DNA of 64,000 nucleotides from Chitinophaga niabensis. Lineage in GTDB: Bacteria > Bacteroidota > Bacteroidia > Chitinophagales > Chitinophagaceae. Location: positions 558,001 through 622,000 of the forward strand of contig NZ_FSRA01000001.1 of the NCBI RefSeq assembly GCF_900129465.1. Direction: 5' to 3'. The notes beneath the pieces were generated by a model, which worked only from the letters and a program-made list of their open reading frames with translations, did not search any database and had not been told where the DNA came from. A program made the position numbers and the translations under genes. This document shows, one piece after another, positions 50,807 to 59,422 of this stretch. How positions within the stretch are numbered: the stretch's first letter is position 1; each line of letters starts with the position of its first letter.

Positions 50807-52033
50807 ATGAACAGGCTGGTGGTGATAGGCGGTGGAGCTGCCGGCTTTTTTTGCGCGGTAAACGCGGCAAGGCTGCATCCGGGGCTGGAAGTGGTGTTGC
50901 TGGAAAAAACGGGCAAACTGCTGTCTAAGGTAAAAGTTTCCGGTGGCGGCCGCTGTAATGTAACCCATGCACTCAGCAGCATTTCCGATATGGTGAAACG
51001 TTATCCCCGTGGAACGCAGTTCCTGAAAAAGTCTTTTATGCATTTTTTTGTACCCGATACTATCCGCTGGTTTGAAGAAAGGGGCGTGAGCCTGAAAACA
51101 GAAGAAGATGGCAGGATGTTTCCCGTAACAGATAATTCCCAGTCCATTATTGACTGTTTGCTGCGAGAAGCAGACCGTTACCAGGTGCAGGTGAAAATGC
51201 ATGCGGATGTGGTGCGCATGGCTAAACGCGCAGATGGGTGGACGATACATTTGCAGGACGGGCAGGAGCTAACCGCACAATATGTTTGCATCGCTGCCGG
51301 CGGATATGCGCAGGCAGAGAAATTCAGCTGGCTGCAAGCCCTCGGGCATACGATAGAAGCGCCGGCGCCTTCTTTATTCACTTTCAATATGCCGCAAAAC
51401 CCTGTTACCGCATTGATGGGTGTATCTGTACCGGTGGCGCAGGTGAAGATAGCGGGCACCAAATTGCAGGAGTCCGGGCCATTGCTGATCACACACTGGG
51501 GTATGAGCGGACCGGTGATACTGCGGCTTTCCGCATGGGGGGCGCGTTTGCTGCAGGCGCAGGAATATACATTTACTTTACTGGTGAACTGGCTGCCGGA
51601 CTATCATGAAAGCTCCCTGCGCGATGCCTGGCCGCAATGGCGGCTGGATATGGGCGGGCAGATGATCTATGCAAAAAATCCCTTCGGGTTGCCGCAAAGG
51701 TTGTGGCATTTTCTCTTGCAACAGTGTGGCATACACGAAGAAGTCCGCTGGTCTGAATTACCCGGGAAAGAACAGAATAAACTGATCCGTCATTTAACAG
51801 GTATGGAATTTCCGGTGAAAGGAAAAACTACTTTCAAAGAGGAGTTTGTGACCTGCGGAGGGATCCGCTTAAGTGAAATAGAGCCTGATACGATGCAGAG
51901 CAGGGTGGTACCGGGCCTCTTCTTTGCAGGTGAGGTGATGGATGTGGATGGGATCACCGGTGGGTTTAATTTTCAGCATGCATGGACGAGCGGTTTTGTG
52001 GCCGCTAACCTGGGTACCCTTAAAAAAAGCTGA
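50807..52033 (+). CDS. HI0933-family FAD-dependent oxidoreductase
   Basis: 408 residues. N-terminal FAD-binding Rossmann motif RLVVIGGGAAGFFCAVNAARL, then LLEKTGKLLSKVKVSGGGRCNVTHA, the HI0933 signature (GGGRCN), and the C-terminal GLFFAGEVMDVDGITGGFNFQHAWTSGFVAA. Substrate of this flavoprotein group is uncertain. Cytoplasmic. Its 3' end overlaps the convergent repeat-protein gene by 14 bases. Single gene, divergent from the MG2/plug gene. Confidence 0.93.
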   Translation: MNRLVVIGGGAAGFFCAVNAARLHPGLEVVLLEKTGKLLSKVKVSGGGRCNVTHALSSISDMVKRYPRGTQFLKKSFMHFFVPDTIRWFEERGVSLKTEEDGRMFPVTDNSQSIIDCLLREADRYQVQVKMHADVVRMAKRADGWTIHLQDGQELTAQYVCIAAGGYAQAEKFSWLQALGHTIEAPAPSLFTFNMPQNPVTALMGVSVPVAQVKIAGTKLQESGPLLITHWGMSGPVILRLSAWGARLLQAQEYTFTLLVNWLPDYHESSLRDAWPQWRLDMGGQMIYAKNPFGLPQRLWHFLLQQCGIHEEVRWSELPGKEQNKLIRHLTGMEFPVKGKTTFKEEFVTCGGIRLSEIEPDTMQSRVVPGLFFAGEVMDVDGITGGFNFQHAWTSGFVAANLGTLKKS

Positions 52034-53897
52034 TGCCAGCCTGCCAGCCTAACAATTGACTGAGGCGGCGTTCTGAGAACTTGTTAACCCCGCTGGAATA
52101 TTCTGAAACAGAAAGAGCAGGCCCTGCATGTACAGATAACCACCTTGTAAAGCTGAAATTCAGCAGTGGCTGAAATCTGTATACCTGCCCAAGGCTCTTC
52201 CAGTCTTTATCAAAAACATTCAGCTGCAGGAGGTCTGTGGTTATAGCCCATTTCTTTCCGATGCTGAAGGACCTGCCGATACCAAAGCCCACATTGTACA
52301 GATCGTTATCCATACCGCCGGTGAACAGGGTATAGAATTGTTTACGCCCGCTTTTGAAAGAGAGGTTCAGCGGCATCAGGTCATTCGCTGAAACAGAGAG
52401 TTTATAATATCCGCCTTTACGGATGATGTTCAACAAACCAAAGCTAAGGCCGGAAGAGGTATCGGCTATGTTTACCAGGGCAAACTGAATGCCCTTCAGG
52501 CGGTGGCTGTAATTAAAGAGGGAGCTGAATTGCATGCCGGCCATGGTTCCGCCGCTGATATTACCTGCGCCGGATAATTGTATGCCCATCACGTCTTTCG
52601 AGGTTGAATTCACGATCCCTGCCAGCTGTAAACCCACCATATTGCCGCCGGTATGGTTCAGCGCACCAGTAATACTGGCGCCTGTTGTATTCCCCTGGTT
52701 GAAATTACTGATACCGGCTGCCTGGGCACCGGTTACATTACCGCGTACCTGGTTCAGGCCGCCTGCCGCCTGTACGCCTTCGAGGTTTCCTTTCACCAGG
52801 TTGCTAAGGCCGGCCGCCTGTGCTCCTTTGGCACTGTCGCCTACCAGGTTCAGGCCACCCGTGGCCTGTGCGCCTTTCATCTTTCCTTTGGCTACATTGG
52901 CAATACCGGCTGCCTGCGCGCCTTCCACGGATTGCATCACATGGTTATAGCCGCCGGTGGCCTGGGCTCCGGTCATTTTACCGCCCACCATATTAAAGAT
53001 GCCGGCTACCTGTACGTATTGTACATCCTTTTTATCGATATTGAAACCGCCGGCAACTTCCACGCCATTCAGGCCTGCGGAGTAACCACCAACGAAGTTG
53101 AGGGAAAACTTATTTACCACCTGCCCGGCCATTTTGCCGTGGGAGCCAATAGCAGGCACCAGGGAGGTCTGCACCGGTTTATCTGCAAAGAACTTAGAGA
53201 TATTCTGTGTTTGCCTCCTTAAACCTTCAGACAGCAGGCGCCTGCCCAGCCAGGTTTTCTCCACCTGGTCAGAAACAATGAATTCCTTCAGTACAACCGT
53301 TCTGGCGGGGGAAATAGCCAGGGATACCTCCCGGTCAAAACCCGGTAGTACATACAGCGCCGTATCCGTATAAAATTCTTTGCTGACGGTAAGCTGCACA
53401 GAGGGTTGCCTGCCTTTGTCCTTCAGCCGGAGATGGAAAAAACCTTCATTATTGGTGAAGGTGGAATACAGGTTGGTGTGATCGTAAATACTGGCATTGG
53501 GCACTACCTGCCCGTTCTCCTTGTCCCGCACATATCCGCTAATCACATAGTTCCTCTCCCGCACCTGTTCTGCACGCTGAAGGATGATGTTATCCCCGCT
53601 TTCCACGTATTGAATGCGGCCGCTGAACAGGAGGTCCAGCACCTGTTTAACGGGTTTGTTGGCAATGTGGAAAGTAACCAGGCTGTCTCCCCGGAAGGGG
53701 CTGCCCGCAAAGGAAAAAGAACAGGCGCCCTGCCTGCTGATAATGGCCAGCACGGTATCTACGGGTTTATTTGTTACGCGGAAAGACACTGTTTTGCTGA
53801 GCGGTTGCTGGGCATACAAACCGGGGGCATAGAATAAGCTAAAAGTTATAAGGAGTATAAAGCTGGCACGTTTCAAAACAAAGGAGGGTTTATGCAT
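52020..53897 (-). CDS. surface protein: STN + carboxypeptidase-D-like domain + 16-residue repeats
   Basis: 625 residues with a signal peptide (FILLITFSLFYAPGLYAQ). Order: an STN domain (residues ~36-106, SFRVTNKPVDTVLAIISRQGACSFSFAGSPF...GDNIILQ), a CarboxypepD_reg-like domain (117-200, VISGYVRDKENGQVVPNASIYDH), a linker, about 13 repeats of 16 residues from residue 278 to 485 with Gly every 16th position and the core G-x-Q-x-A/S-G-x-x-N, and a C-terminal beta-barrel-like part ending in SFF. The repeats are reminiscent of leptospiral LA_2272-type surface repeats, from memory. STN/CarboxypepD domains suggest contact with TonB-type systems. Function unknown. Confidence 0.85.
   Translation of the reverse strand: MHKPSFVLKRASFILLITFSLFYAPGLYAQQPLSKTVSFRVTNKPVDTVLAIISRQGACSFSFAGSPFRGDSLVTFHIANKPVKQVLDLLFSGRIQYVESGDNIILQRAEQVRERNYVISGYVRDKENGQVVPNASIYDHTNLYSTFTNNEGFFHLRLKDKGRQPSVQLTVSKEFYTDTALYVLPGFDREVSLAISPARTVVLKEFIVSDQVEKTWLGRRLLSEGLRRQTQNISKFFADKPVQTSLVPAIGSHGKMAGQVVNKFSLNFVGGYSAGLNGVEVAGGFNIDKKDVQYVQVAGIFNMVGGKMTGAQATGGYNHVMQSVEGAQAAGIANVAKGKMKGAQATGGLNLVGDSAKGAQAAGLSNLVKGNLEGVQAAGGLNQVRGNVTGAQAAGISNFNQGNTTGASITGALNHTGGNMVGLQLAGIVNSTSKDVMGIQLSGAGNISGGTMAGMQFSSLFNYSHRLKGIQFALVNIADTSSGLSFGLLNIIRKGGYYKLSVSANDLMPLNLSFKSGRKQFYTLFTGGMDNDLYNVGFGIGRSFSIGKKWAITTDLLQLNVFDKDWKSLGQVYRFQPLLNFSFTRWLSVHAGPALSVSEYSSGVNKFSERRLSQLLGWQAGISFF
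52443..53066 (-). repeat. 13 coding repeats of 48 bases (16 residues)
   Basis: Codes GAQATGG, GAQAAG, GVQAAGG, GAQAAGI and related units with conserved Asn; Gly sits at residues 278, 310, 326, 342, 358, 374, 390, 406, 422, 438 and 454. The last unit is 15 residues. Divergent enough at DNA level to be old. Confidence 0.85.
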
Positions 53898-53984
53898 GGC
53901 GAATGCCGGGCTGAATTTTTCAGTTCCCGGCCGCCAAAATTAGCTTAAATCGTGCAAAAGGTGCAAATGGTATTGTATAAACGG

Positions 53985-54593
53985 TTAAAACAAACCGGCT
54001 TTAACGCCCAGGTGGAAGCCGGGGGCACTCAATTTTGCATCCGAGATCCCCACATTGGAACCTGTGCCAAATACACCGCGGTAAGTGCCGCCTGCAACAA
54101 TACGCAGGTAAGAAGTTACATTCATTTCCACATTCACAAAAGGTTCTGCAACAAATACGGCGCTGCGGGCATGTACATCGTCCCTGTGTTCGTTGTGGCC
54201 GGTCCTGGTGGAAACACCCCCTCCGCCTACCAGTGCGCCGGCAGACCAATGGAACAGCTTGTCTGAGTTATGTACATATTCAAATACACCACCGGTATAC
54301 CAGAGATTGTATTTACGGTTGTCAGTATAGTCAGGTACATAGATATTATTTGCCAGTGAATAGGCACCTGCTCCGAGAAGGAATTTTTTGTTCAGCAATA
54401 CACCACCATAACCACCGGTAAATACGGCCAGTTTACCATCTATATAAGAGAGTTTGCCCAGGGCTGTACCATAAGCGCTTACTTTAGTATTGCCTCCGCC
54501 ACTTTTGTGTTTGAAAGAGAGTGTTTCGATCTGTTGTGCATTGGCAAACTGTGCTCCCAGCAGTATTACGCAAGCGATAATAAATGTTTTCAT
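53985..54593 (-). CDS. small outer-membrane beta-barrel-like protein
   Basis: 202 residues: signal peptide MKTFIIACVILLGAQFANAQQ, then alternating strands with Gly/Tyr/aromatic residues (KLAVFTGGYGGVLLNKKFLLGAGAYSLA, NLWYTGGVFEYV, WSAGALVGGGGVSTRTG, LRIVAGGTYRGVFGTGSNVGI, GFHLGVKAGLF) and a terminal Phe, as in outer-membrane barrels. An eight-stranded barrel is the likely fold. Function unknown. Divergent from the double-glycine peptide gene. Confidence 0.8.
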   Translation of the reverse strand: MKTFIIACVILLGAQFANAQQIETLSFKHKSGGGNTKVSAYGTALGKLSYIDGKLAVFTGGYGGVLLNKKFLLGAGAYSLANNIYVPDYTDNRKYNLWYTGGVFEYVHNSDKLFHWSAGALVGGGGVSTRTGHNEHRDDVHARSAVFVAEPFVNVEMNVTSYLRIVAGGTYRGVFGTGSNVGISDAKLSAPGFHLGVKAGLF

Positions 54594-54682
54594 GATATTC
54601 TGTTTTTGAATTGTTTCTGCTTCTATGACGGAGAAAAAAGCCTTCCCCCTAGAACAGCTGTAAATTTTTTTAGAGAGGCAAT

Positions 54683-54720
54683 TGAACAGAATGAACAGAA
54701 GGATTGAAAATGAACAGAAT
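54683..54720 (+). repeat. iterated TGAACAGAA elements upstream of the peptide promoter
   Basis: TGAACAGAA(T/G) occurs at 54683, 54692 and 54711; a degenerate fourth (TGAATAAGA) follows at 54720. Spacings are 9 and 19 bases. The repeats lie 19 or more bases upstream of the candidate -7 box. Confidence 0.55.
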
Positions 54721-54738
54721 GAATAAGACTGAAGGGGT

Positions 54739-54746
54739 TACATTTG
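54739..54746 (+). promoter_or_regulatory. -7 box TACATTTG of the peptide gene
   Basis: TAnnTTTG match, 37 bases upstream of the start codon. No TTTG at -33 spacing, consistent with an activator site at the iterated repeats just upstream. Confidence 0.45.
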
Positions 54747-54782
54747 GTAACATACGATACACCCCATTTACTTCACCAAACA

Positions 54783-54998
54783 ATGAAATCTATGGAAAAC
54801 AAACAATTTGGCTGCGAGGCCCTGAATCCTGTCGAGCTGCAAGAGATCAACGGCGGCGGTTACATCAGTGACCTGCTGACCCTTGGAAAAGGTATTTATT
54901 TCTTATCTAAAGGTTTTGTAGCAACAGTGCCATTAGCGGGCGCACTGGCTAACTCGTTGCTGACTTCTTTTGTAGATCCGGTTATAGTAGCCGCGTAA
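54783..54998 (+). CDS. double-glycine-leader peptide (bacteriocin-like)
   Basis: 71 residues from MKSMENKQFG (a later ATG at 54792 gives 68). Residues 11-25, CEALNPVELQEINGG, form a typical double-glycine leader (Leu-x-x-x-Glu-Leu-x-x-Ile-x-Gly-Gly), so a C39-peptidase transporter would cleave after Gly25. The 46-residue mature part (GYISDLLTLGKGIYFLSKGF ...) is hydrophobic, Gly/Ala/Leu-rich with one Asp near each end, like class II bacteriocins or membrane-active signals; no cysteine is present in it. No transporter or immunity gene is adjacent, so export relies on a distant system. Strong terminator downstream. Confidence 0.75.
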   Translation: MKSMENKQFGCEALNPVELQEINGGGYISDLLTLGKGIYFLSKGFVATVPLAGALANSLLTSFVDPVIVAA

Positions 54999-55012
54999 AC
55001 ACAGAAGGAAAC

Positions 55013-55056
55013 AAAAAAAAGGTGGCAGGAGCGATCCTGTCACCTTTCTTTTTTTT
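55013..55056. terminator. bidirectional terminator after the peptide gene
   Basis: GGTGGCAGGA/TCCTGTCACC stem (one G-T pair) with loop GCGA; A8 before and TTTCTTTTTTT after serve minus- and plus-strand transcripts. Its 3' T run overlaps the end of the convergent kinase gene. Confidence 0.85.
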
Positions 55057-55678
55057 ACAGGTAAGTGATCCCCAGGGGGTAATCTGTTTCCAGTGCGGCA
55101 AGCAGGGTCTGGAAATCTTCCGGCCTGTGCAGGAAATCCATTTTGGTAGTATCTATCAGCAGGGTGCGTACCGGGTGCTGGCGGATGAACTGGCTGTACA
55201 TATCCTGTACATTGGCCAGGTAACTATCCGGGATCTGCTGTTCGTAAGAGCGGTTCCGCTTTTTGATGTTCTGCTGTAGTTTGCTGACAGGGGCATGGAG
55301 GTAGATCAGGAGGTCCGGCTGCGCCAGCTGTGGATTGATGATGTCGAACAACTTCTGGTAAAGGGAGAATTCATCTTCCTTTAAGTTCATTTTAGCAAAC
55401 AGCAGGCTTTTGATGAAAAGGTAATCACTCACGGTGTGGGTGGAAAAGAGGTCCCTGGTGCCGAGCATTTCCTTCAGCTGTTTGTACCGTTCTGCCATAA
55501 AGAAAAGCTCCAGCGGAAAGGCATATTGCTCCGGTTCCGCGTAGAATTTGGGCAGGAAAGGATTGTCTGCAAACTCTTCCAGGATCAGTTTCGCCTGCAG
55601 GTGTTCTGCCAGCTTAAGAGCGAGGGTTGTTTTTCCGGCGCCGATATTACCTTCTATGGTGATGAAGCGGTATTGCAT
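55055..55678 (-). CDS. deoxynucleoside kinase
   Basis: 207 residues with the dNK/TMPK-like fold: P-loop IEGNIGAGKTTLALKLAEHL (residues 8-27), FYAEPEQYAFPLELFFMAERYKQL, SDYLFIKSLLFAKMNLKEDEFSLYQKLF, PDLLIYLHAPVSKLQQNIKKRNRSYEQQIPDSYL. It phosphorylates a deoxyribonucleoside for DNA precursor salvage. Start is two bases past the folK stop, so both are one operon. The specific nucleoside is not readable. Confidence 0.93.
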   Translation of the reverse strand: MQYRFITIEGNIGAGKTTLALKLAEHLQAKLILEEFADNPFLPKFYAEPEQYAFPLELFFMAERYKQLKEMLGTRDLFSTHTVSDYLFIKSLLFAKMNLKEDEFSLYQKLFDIINPQLAQPDLLIYLHAPVSKLQQNIKKRNRSYEQQIPDSYLANVQDMYSQFIRQHPVRTLLIDTTKMDFLHRPEDFQTLLAALETDYPLGITYL

Positions 55679-55680
55679 AG

Positions 55681-56175
55681 TTAATGGGCCGCAGCAATGA
55701 ACTTATGGGCGGGTAAAGGGTCAGGACAAGCTTCCAGCAACTGGTCCACCGTGAGTTGCAGGATAGGGTGTACCCATTGCGGGACGATCTCCTGCAGGGG
55801 AGCCAGTACAAACCGCCGGTTCTGCATCTGCGGATGTGGCACTTTGAGCTGGGGAAGGGTGATCACTTCGTTGTTAAAGAAGATCAGATCAATATCTATC
55901 ACGCGGGAGCCCCATTTCTGGCGGCGCACCCGGCCAATTTCCTTTTCTATCTCCAGCAGCACTTCCAGGAGAACGGGGGCCTCCATGGTTGTTTCCACTA
56001 CCAGGGCCTGGTTCAGGTAGTCCGGCTGCTGCACATCGCCCCAGGGAGCAGTTTCATACATGGTGGATTCCCGGAGTACACGCCCCGCCCTTGCTGCGAT
56101 CAATGATGCTGCCTGCTGAAGGAATTTTGGGCGGTCTCCCATATTGCCACCTATAAGTAATATTGCTGTATTCAT
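55681..56175 (-). CDS. folK: HPPK (folate biosynthesis)
   Basis: 164 residues from MNTAILLIGGNMGDRPKFLQQA, the standard HPPK N-terminus; the longer frame's extra codons are upstream region. Other HPPK motifs: YETAPWGDVQQPDYLNQALVVET, LEIEKEIGRVRRQKWGSRVIDIDLIFFNNEVI and PHPQMQNRRFVLAPLQEIVPQWVHP. It transfers pyrophosphate from ATP to 6-hydroxymethyl-dihydropterin. Confidence 0.97.
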   Translation of the reverse strand: MNTAILLIGGNMGDRPKFLQQAASLIAARAGRVLRESTMYETAPWGDVQQPDYLNQALVVETTMEAPVLLEVLLEIEKEIGRVRRQKWGSRVIDIDLIFFNNEVITLPQLKVPHPQMQNRRFVLAPLQEIVPQWVHPILQLTVDQLLEACPDPLPAHKFIAAAH

Positions 56176-56312
56176 GTATTTAGACGGCCCAAAAGTAGCC
56201 ATATTCCTTATTTTTGGAAAAATTAATGAAGATTTCGCATTTTGGGGAGAAAGGAAAGGGGATTAATTTGAACCTTACACCAACGAACCAGGATCTAAAC
56301 TAATCAACTAAC

Positions 56313-58055
56313 ATGCGCAGTTTCTTAAAGTTTTTCTTTGCTTCCTTCCTGGCCCTCATTTTTTTTAGCGTTATAGCTTTCTTTTTCGTGCTGATGATCG
56401 CCGTGAGAATGACTTCCGATAAAAAAGTAGTAGTAGGCTCCAATGCGGTCCTGGTCATTGACCTGAACGATCATTACGCAGAACAACGTATACAAACTCC
56501 CTTACGTGCTTTGGCAGGAGAAGGGGCTGGTTCAAATCCCGGCCTGTACGACGCTGTTCGCCTGATCAGGCAGGCTGCCACAGACGATAATGTGAAAGGT
56601 ATTTACCTGAAGGCGGATGGCAGCGGCAACGGGCATGCTTCCAGCGAAGAGATCCGCCGTGCTATCGTTGATTTCAGCAAGAGTAAGAAATTCGTATATG
56701 CTTATGGAGAAATGATCTCCCAGAACGCCTATTTCCTGGCGTCTGCAGCAAATAAAGTATACCTGCACCCAAAAGGCGGGATCGACTTCAGCGGTTATGC
56801 CATTACCATGATGTACCTGAAGGGTACGCTGGAGAAGCTGGAGATCCAGCCACAGATCTTCTATAACGGGAAGTTCAAAAGTGCTACGGAACCTTTACGC
56901 GAAACTAAAATGACGGAGGCCAACCGCATCCAGACGACCGTTTTCCTCGGTGAGCTGTATGGCGATTTCCTGATGAAAGTAGGCGCTTCCCGCGGGATTG
57001 ATACTGCTACCTTACATCAATATGCCAATGCCGGTACCATTCAGTACCCGGAGGATGCGTTGAAATATAAACTGGTGGACGGGCTCAAATACGACGACCA
57101 GGTGATGGATGAGATCAAACAAAAGCTGAACCTGAAGGGAGATGATAAAGTGAATTTCATTGCACTGAACAGGTACGACGAAGCAAAAGCCGGTTACGAA
57201 GGCAATGGGAACATTGCCCTGATCTATGCGGAAGGGGATATTGTGAGCGGTTCTGCAGACAAGGCGATTGCCAGCGAAGATTATATCAAAACTATCCGCG
57301 AAGCCCGCCAGGATAATGATGTGAAAGCCATCGTGTTCCGTGTAAACTCTCCCGGTGGCAGCGCACTGGCATCAGAAGGGATCTGGCGGGAACTGACGCT
57401 GGCCCGCAAAGCCAAACCGGTGATCGTTTCCATGGGTGATTATGCTGCCTCCGGCGGTTATTATATTTCCTGCATGGCGGATTCTATTTTCGCAGAGCCC
57501 ACCACGCTTACCGGTTCCATCGGCGTTTTTGCGATATTACCGAATATGCAGGCTTTCTTCAATAACAAGCTCGGGATCACCTTTGACGGAGTGAAAACGG
57601 GTGAGTATGCGGACCTTGGTACTACCAGCCGCCCGCTCACAGAAAAAGAGAAGTTTATGGTACAGCGTTCTGTGGATACCATTTACGCTACTTTCAAACA
57701 CCGGGTAACAGAAGGCCGTAAGCTGGAAGCAACGGTGGTAGACAGTATTGCACAGGGCCGTGTATGGACCGGTATCCAGGCACAGCGGATGGGCCTGGTG
57801 GACCGCCTGGGTGGAATTGACGATGCGGTGAACTGTGCTGCGCGTATGGCGAATGTAGCAGATGTGAAGATCGTTTCATTCCCCAAACAGAAAGATCCCT
57901 ATCAGCAGTTGCTGAAGAGCCTCGGCGGCGTACGTGCCAGCATGGTAAAGGAAGAGCTGGGAGAACATTACCAGTTGTACCAGACCATTAAAGAACTGAA
58001 GAAATTAACGGGAGAGATCCAGGCGAAACTGCCTTATAATCTAACGATACAATAA
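56313..58055 (+). CDS. sppA: signal peptide peptidase SppA (67 kDa type)
   Basis: 580 residues with one N-terminal membrane helix (FFASFLALIFFSVIAFFFVLMIAV) and two tandem S49 domains. The Ser-Lys dyad is Lys189 in GKFKSATEPLRETKMTEANR of the first domain and Ser380 in MGDYAASGGYYISCMAD of the second. NSPGGSALASEGIWREL precedes the Ser, and LTGSIGVFAILPNMQAFFNNKLGI follows it. It degrades released signal peptides in the inner membrane. Terminator follows the stop. Confidence 0.95.
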   Translation: MRSFLKFFFASFLALIFFSVIAFFFVLMIAVRMTSDKKVVVGSNAVLVIDLNDHYAEQRIQTPLRALAGEGAGSNPGLYDAVRLIRQAATDDNVKGIYLKADGSGNGHASSEEIRRAIVDFSKSKKFVYAYGEMISQNAYFLASAANKVYLHPKGGIDFSGYAITMMYLKGTLEKLEIQPQIFYNGKFKSATEPLRETKMTEANRIQTTVFLGELYGDFLMKVGASRGIDTATLHQYANAGTIQYPEDALKYKLVDGLKYDDQVMDEIKQKLNLKGDDKVNFIALNRYDEAKAGYEGNGNIALIYAEGDIVSGSADKAIASEDYIKTIREARQDNDVKAIVFRVNSPGGSALASEGIWRELTLARKAKPVIVSMGDYAASGGYYISCMADSIFAEPTTLTGSIGVFAILPNMQAFFNNKLGITFDGVKTGEYADLGTTSRPLTEKEKFMVQRSVDTIYATFKHRVTEGRKLEATVVDSIAQGRVWTGIQAQRMGLVDRLGGIDDAVNCAARMANVADVKIVSFPKQKDPYQQLLKSLGGVRASMVKEELGEHYQLYQTIKELKKLTGEIQAKLPYNLTIQ

Positions 58056-58075
58056 TGGAACGCAGCTTATAGATG

Positions 58076-58104
58076 AAAGGGAAAAGCATGATGCTTTTCC
58101 CTTT
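58076..58104 (+). terminator. terminator of sppA
   Basis: AAGGGAAAAGC/GCTTTTCCCTT stem with five-base loop, followed by TTGCTTTTT. It argues that the next gene starts after it. Confidence 0.8.
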
Positions 58105-58153
58105 TGCTTTTTCCTGCGGTTTGTTACCTTGCAGTCTAATGTACATATTACCT

Positions 58154-58879
58154 ATGATGCGAATTGCCATTGCATTTTGTGCGCTTTACCTGGTTTCCTG
58201 CCAGCAGTCTTCAAAAACTGAAGAAGGAACAAAAGACAGTACGGTTACTGATACGGATGCTGCTGCCGTTATTATCGATACGGTAACGATCGGGCACCAG
58301 TTGTATAATATCACCACATCAACTGCTGCAGAATTCCAGCAGGTCCCTGAGTTCCTGGCCGATACCAGCGAGGCGGTGAACATCCTGCGTGACAGTATGC
58401 GTGTACGCCGTGCAGGTGATTCTTTGATCCTTACGCTGGCAAATGGCCTGCAGAAGGTGATGGTCAATAATAACAACCATACCGAAGAATACACACAATA
58501 TACCTACCAGGCTTACCTTCCTGCTATTGAGCATTGGGTAGTGTTTAACGCAGGTTATGAGTGGCATTCCTATGAACTGGTCAACGCCCGGAACGGGGAG
58601 ATGACGCGTACTATCGGATTCCCTGAGCTATCGCCGGACAAAAGATTTTTTATCTGCAGTAATACAGACCTGATGGCGGCATTTACACTGAACGGATTCC
58701 AGCTCTTTCAGTTGACACCTGATCTGAACCCTGTTTTGTTACAGGAGCGGGAACTGGTGAACTGGGGGCCAGCTACGATCAAGTGGAAAGATGCTACAAA
58801 CCTGGTGGCCTTACAGCATTACCTGGATGCTCAGTCCAATGAACACGAACGCTTTATCCGTTTAACGCCTGCGCCGTAA
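58154..58879 (+). CDS. lipoprotein of unknown function
   Basis: About 241 residues from MMRIAIAFCALYLVSCQQS, a lipoprotein signal (LVSC). I place the start here because the sppA terminator lies upstream. The mature part is acidic with a Thr/Asp-rich spacer (EEGTKDSTVTDTDAAAVI) then a beta-rich domain with Tyr/Asn motifs (NNNHTEEYTQYTYQAYLPAIEHWVVFNAGYEWHSYELVNARNGEMTRTIGFPELSPDKRFFICSN) resembling a propeller-like blade. Family not recognised. Convergent with the helical protein gene. Confidence 0.75.
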   Translation: MMRIAIAFCALYLVSCQQSSKTEEGTKDSTVTDTDAAAVIIDTVTIGHQLYNITTSTAAEFQQVPEFLADTSEAVNILRDSMRVRRAGDSLILTLANGLQKVMVNNNNHTEEYTQYTYQAYLPAIEHWVVFNAGYEWHSYELVNARNGEMTRTIGFPELSPDKRFFICSNTDLMAAFTLNGFQLFQLTPDLNPVLLQERELVNWGPATIKWKDATNLVALQHYLDAQSNEHERFIRLTPAP

Positions 58880-58883
58880 AAGA

Positions 58884-59225
58884 TCAGCCTTCCTCTGAAT
58901 ACACCGGGTCTCTTTCTTCGCTGCTGAGGCGGATCACCGTATTATGATTATTGTCTACCACCTGCTGCGCCTGCATCCGGAGCCTGCGCAAACCGTCTGC
59001 GAGTGCTTCCATGCTTTTCTCTGCGGATTCTGCGAGATCGTTGTGGTGGCGGATCACCGTTGTTAATCGTTTGATATGCTCGTTGATAACGTTACAGATG
59101 ATCTGCGATGCGCTGAAGGCATCAAAATCCTGCAGATTGTTCAAAATACCGTCATAACATTTGCACATCCTGGAAATTAATTCCTGTTGCTCAGCCGGGC
59201 TAGCCTGAGATTGTTGTGATGCCAT
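58884..59225 (-). CDS. small helical protein of unknown function
   Basis: 113 residues, soluble and mostly helical: SPAEQQELISRMCKCYDGILNNLQDFDAFSASQIICNVINEHIKRLTTVIRHHNDLAESAEKSMEALADGLRRLRMQAQQVVDNNHN. Cysteines in MCKCYDG and IICNV are isolated. No motif recognised. Stop is four bases from the convergent lipoprotein stop. Confidence 0.65.
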   Translation of the reverse strand: MASQQSQASPAEQQELISRMCKCYDGILNNLQDFDAFSASQIICNVINEHIKRLTTVIRHHNDLAESAEKSMEALADGLRRLRMQAQQVVDNNHNTVIRLSSEERDPVYSEEG

Positions 59226-59422
59226 AAAAGGTCGGTTTCTGGTTGATAGATACTATGGTTACCTGCACTTCGGCAAGGTGTACACAACTTAATAAAATGT
59301 GATTAAGTGACAGGCCGCAACTTTGTTAAACAGGAGTTATTGGGTTTTAACCCATCATCCGGCTGGCGTCATTTGTATTTCTTATCCAAAACATTAGCTT
59401 TACAGCCTTTAAAAGAAAACGC

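Noticed and set aside
52443-53066. Possible CRISPR or non-coding satellite (48-base period)
   Set aside because: Period is a multiple of three, in frame, with conserved Gly/Asn; it codes protein repeats.
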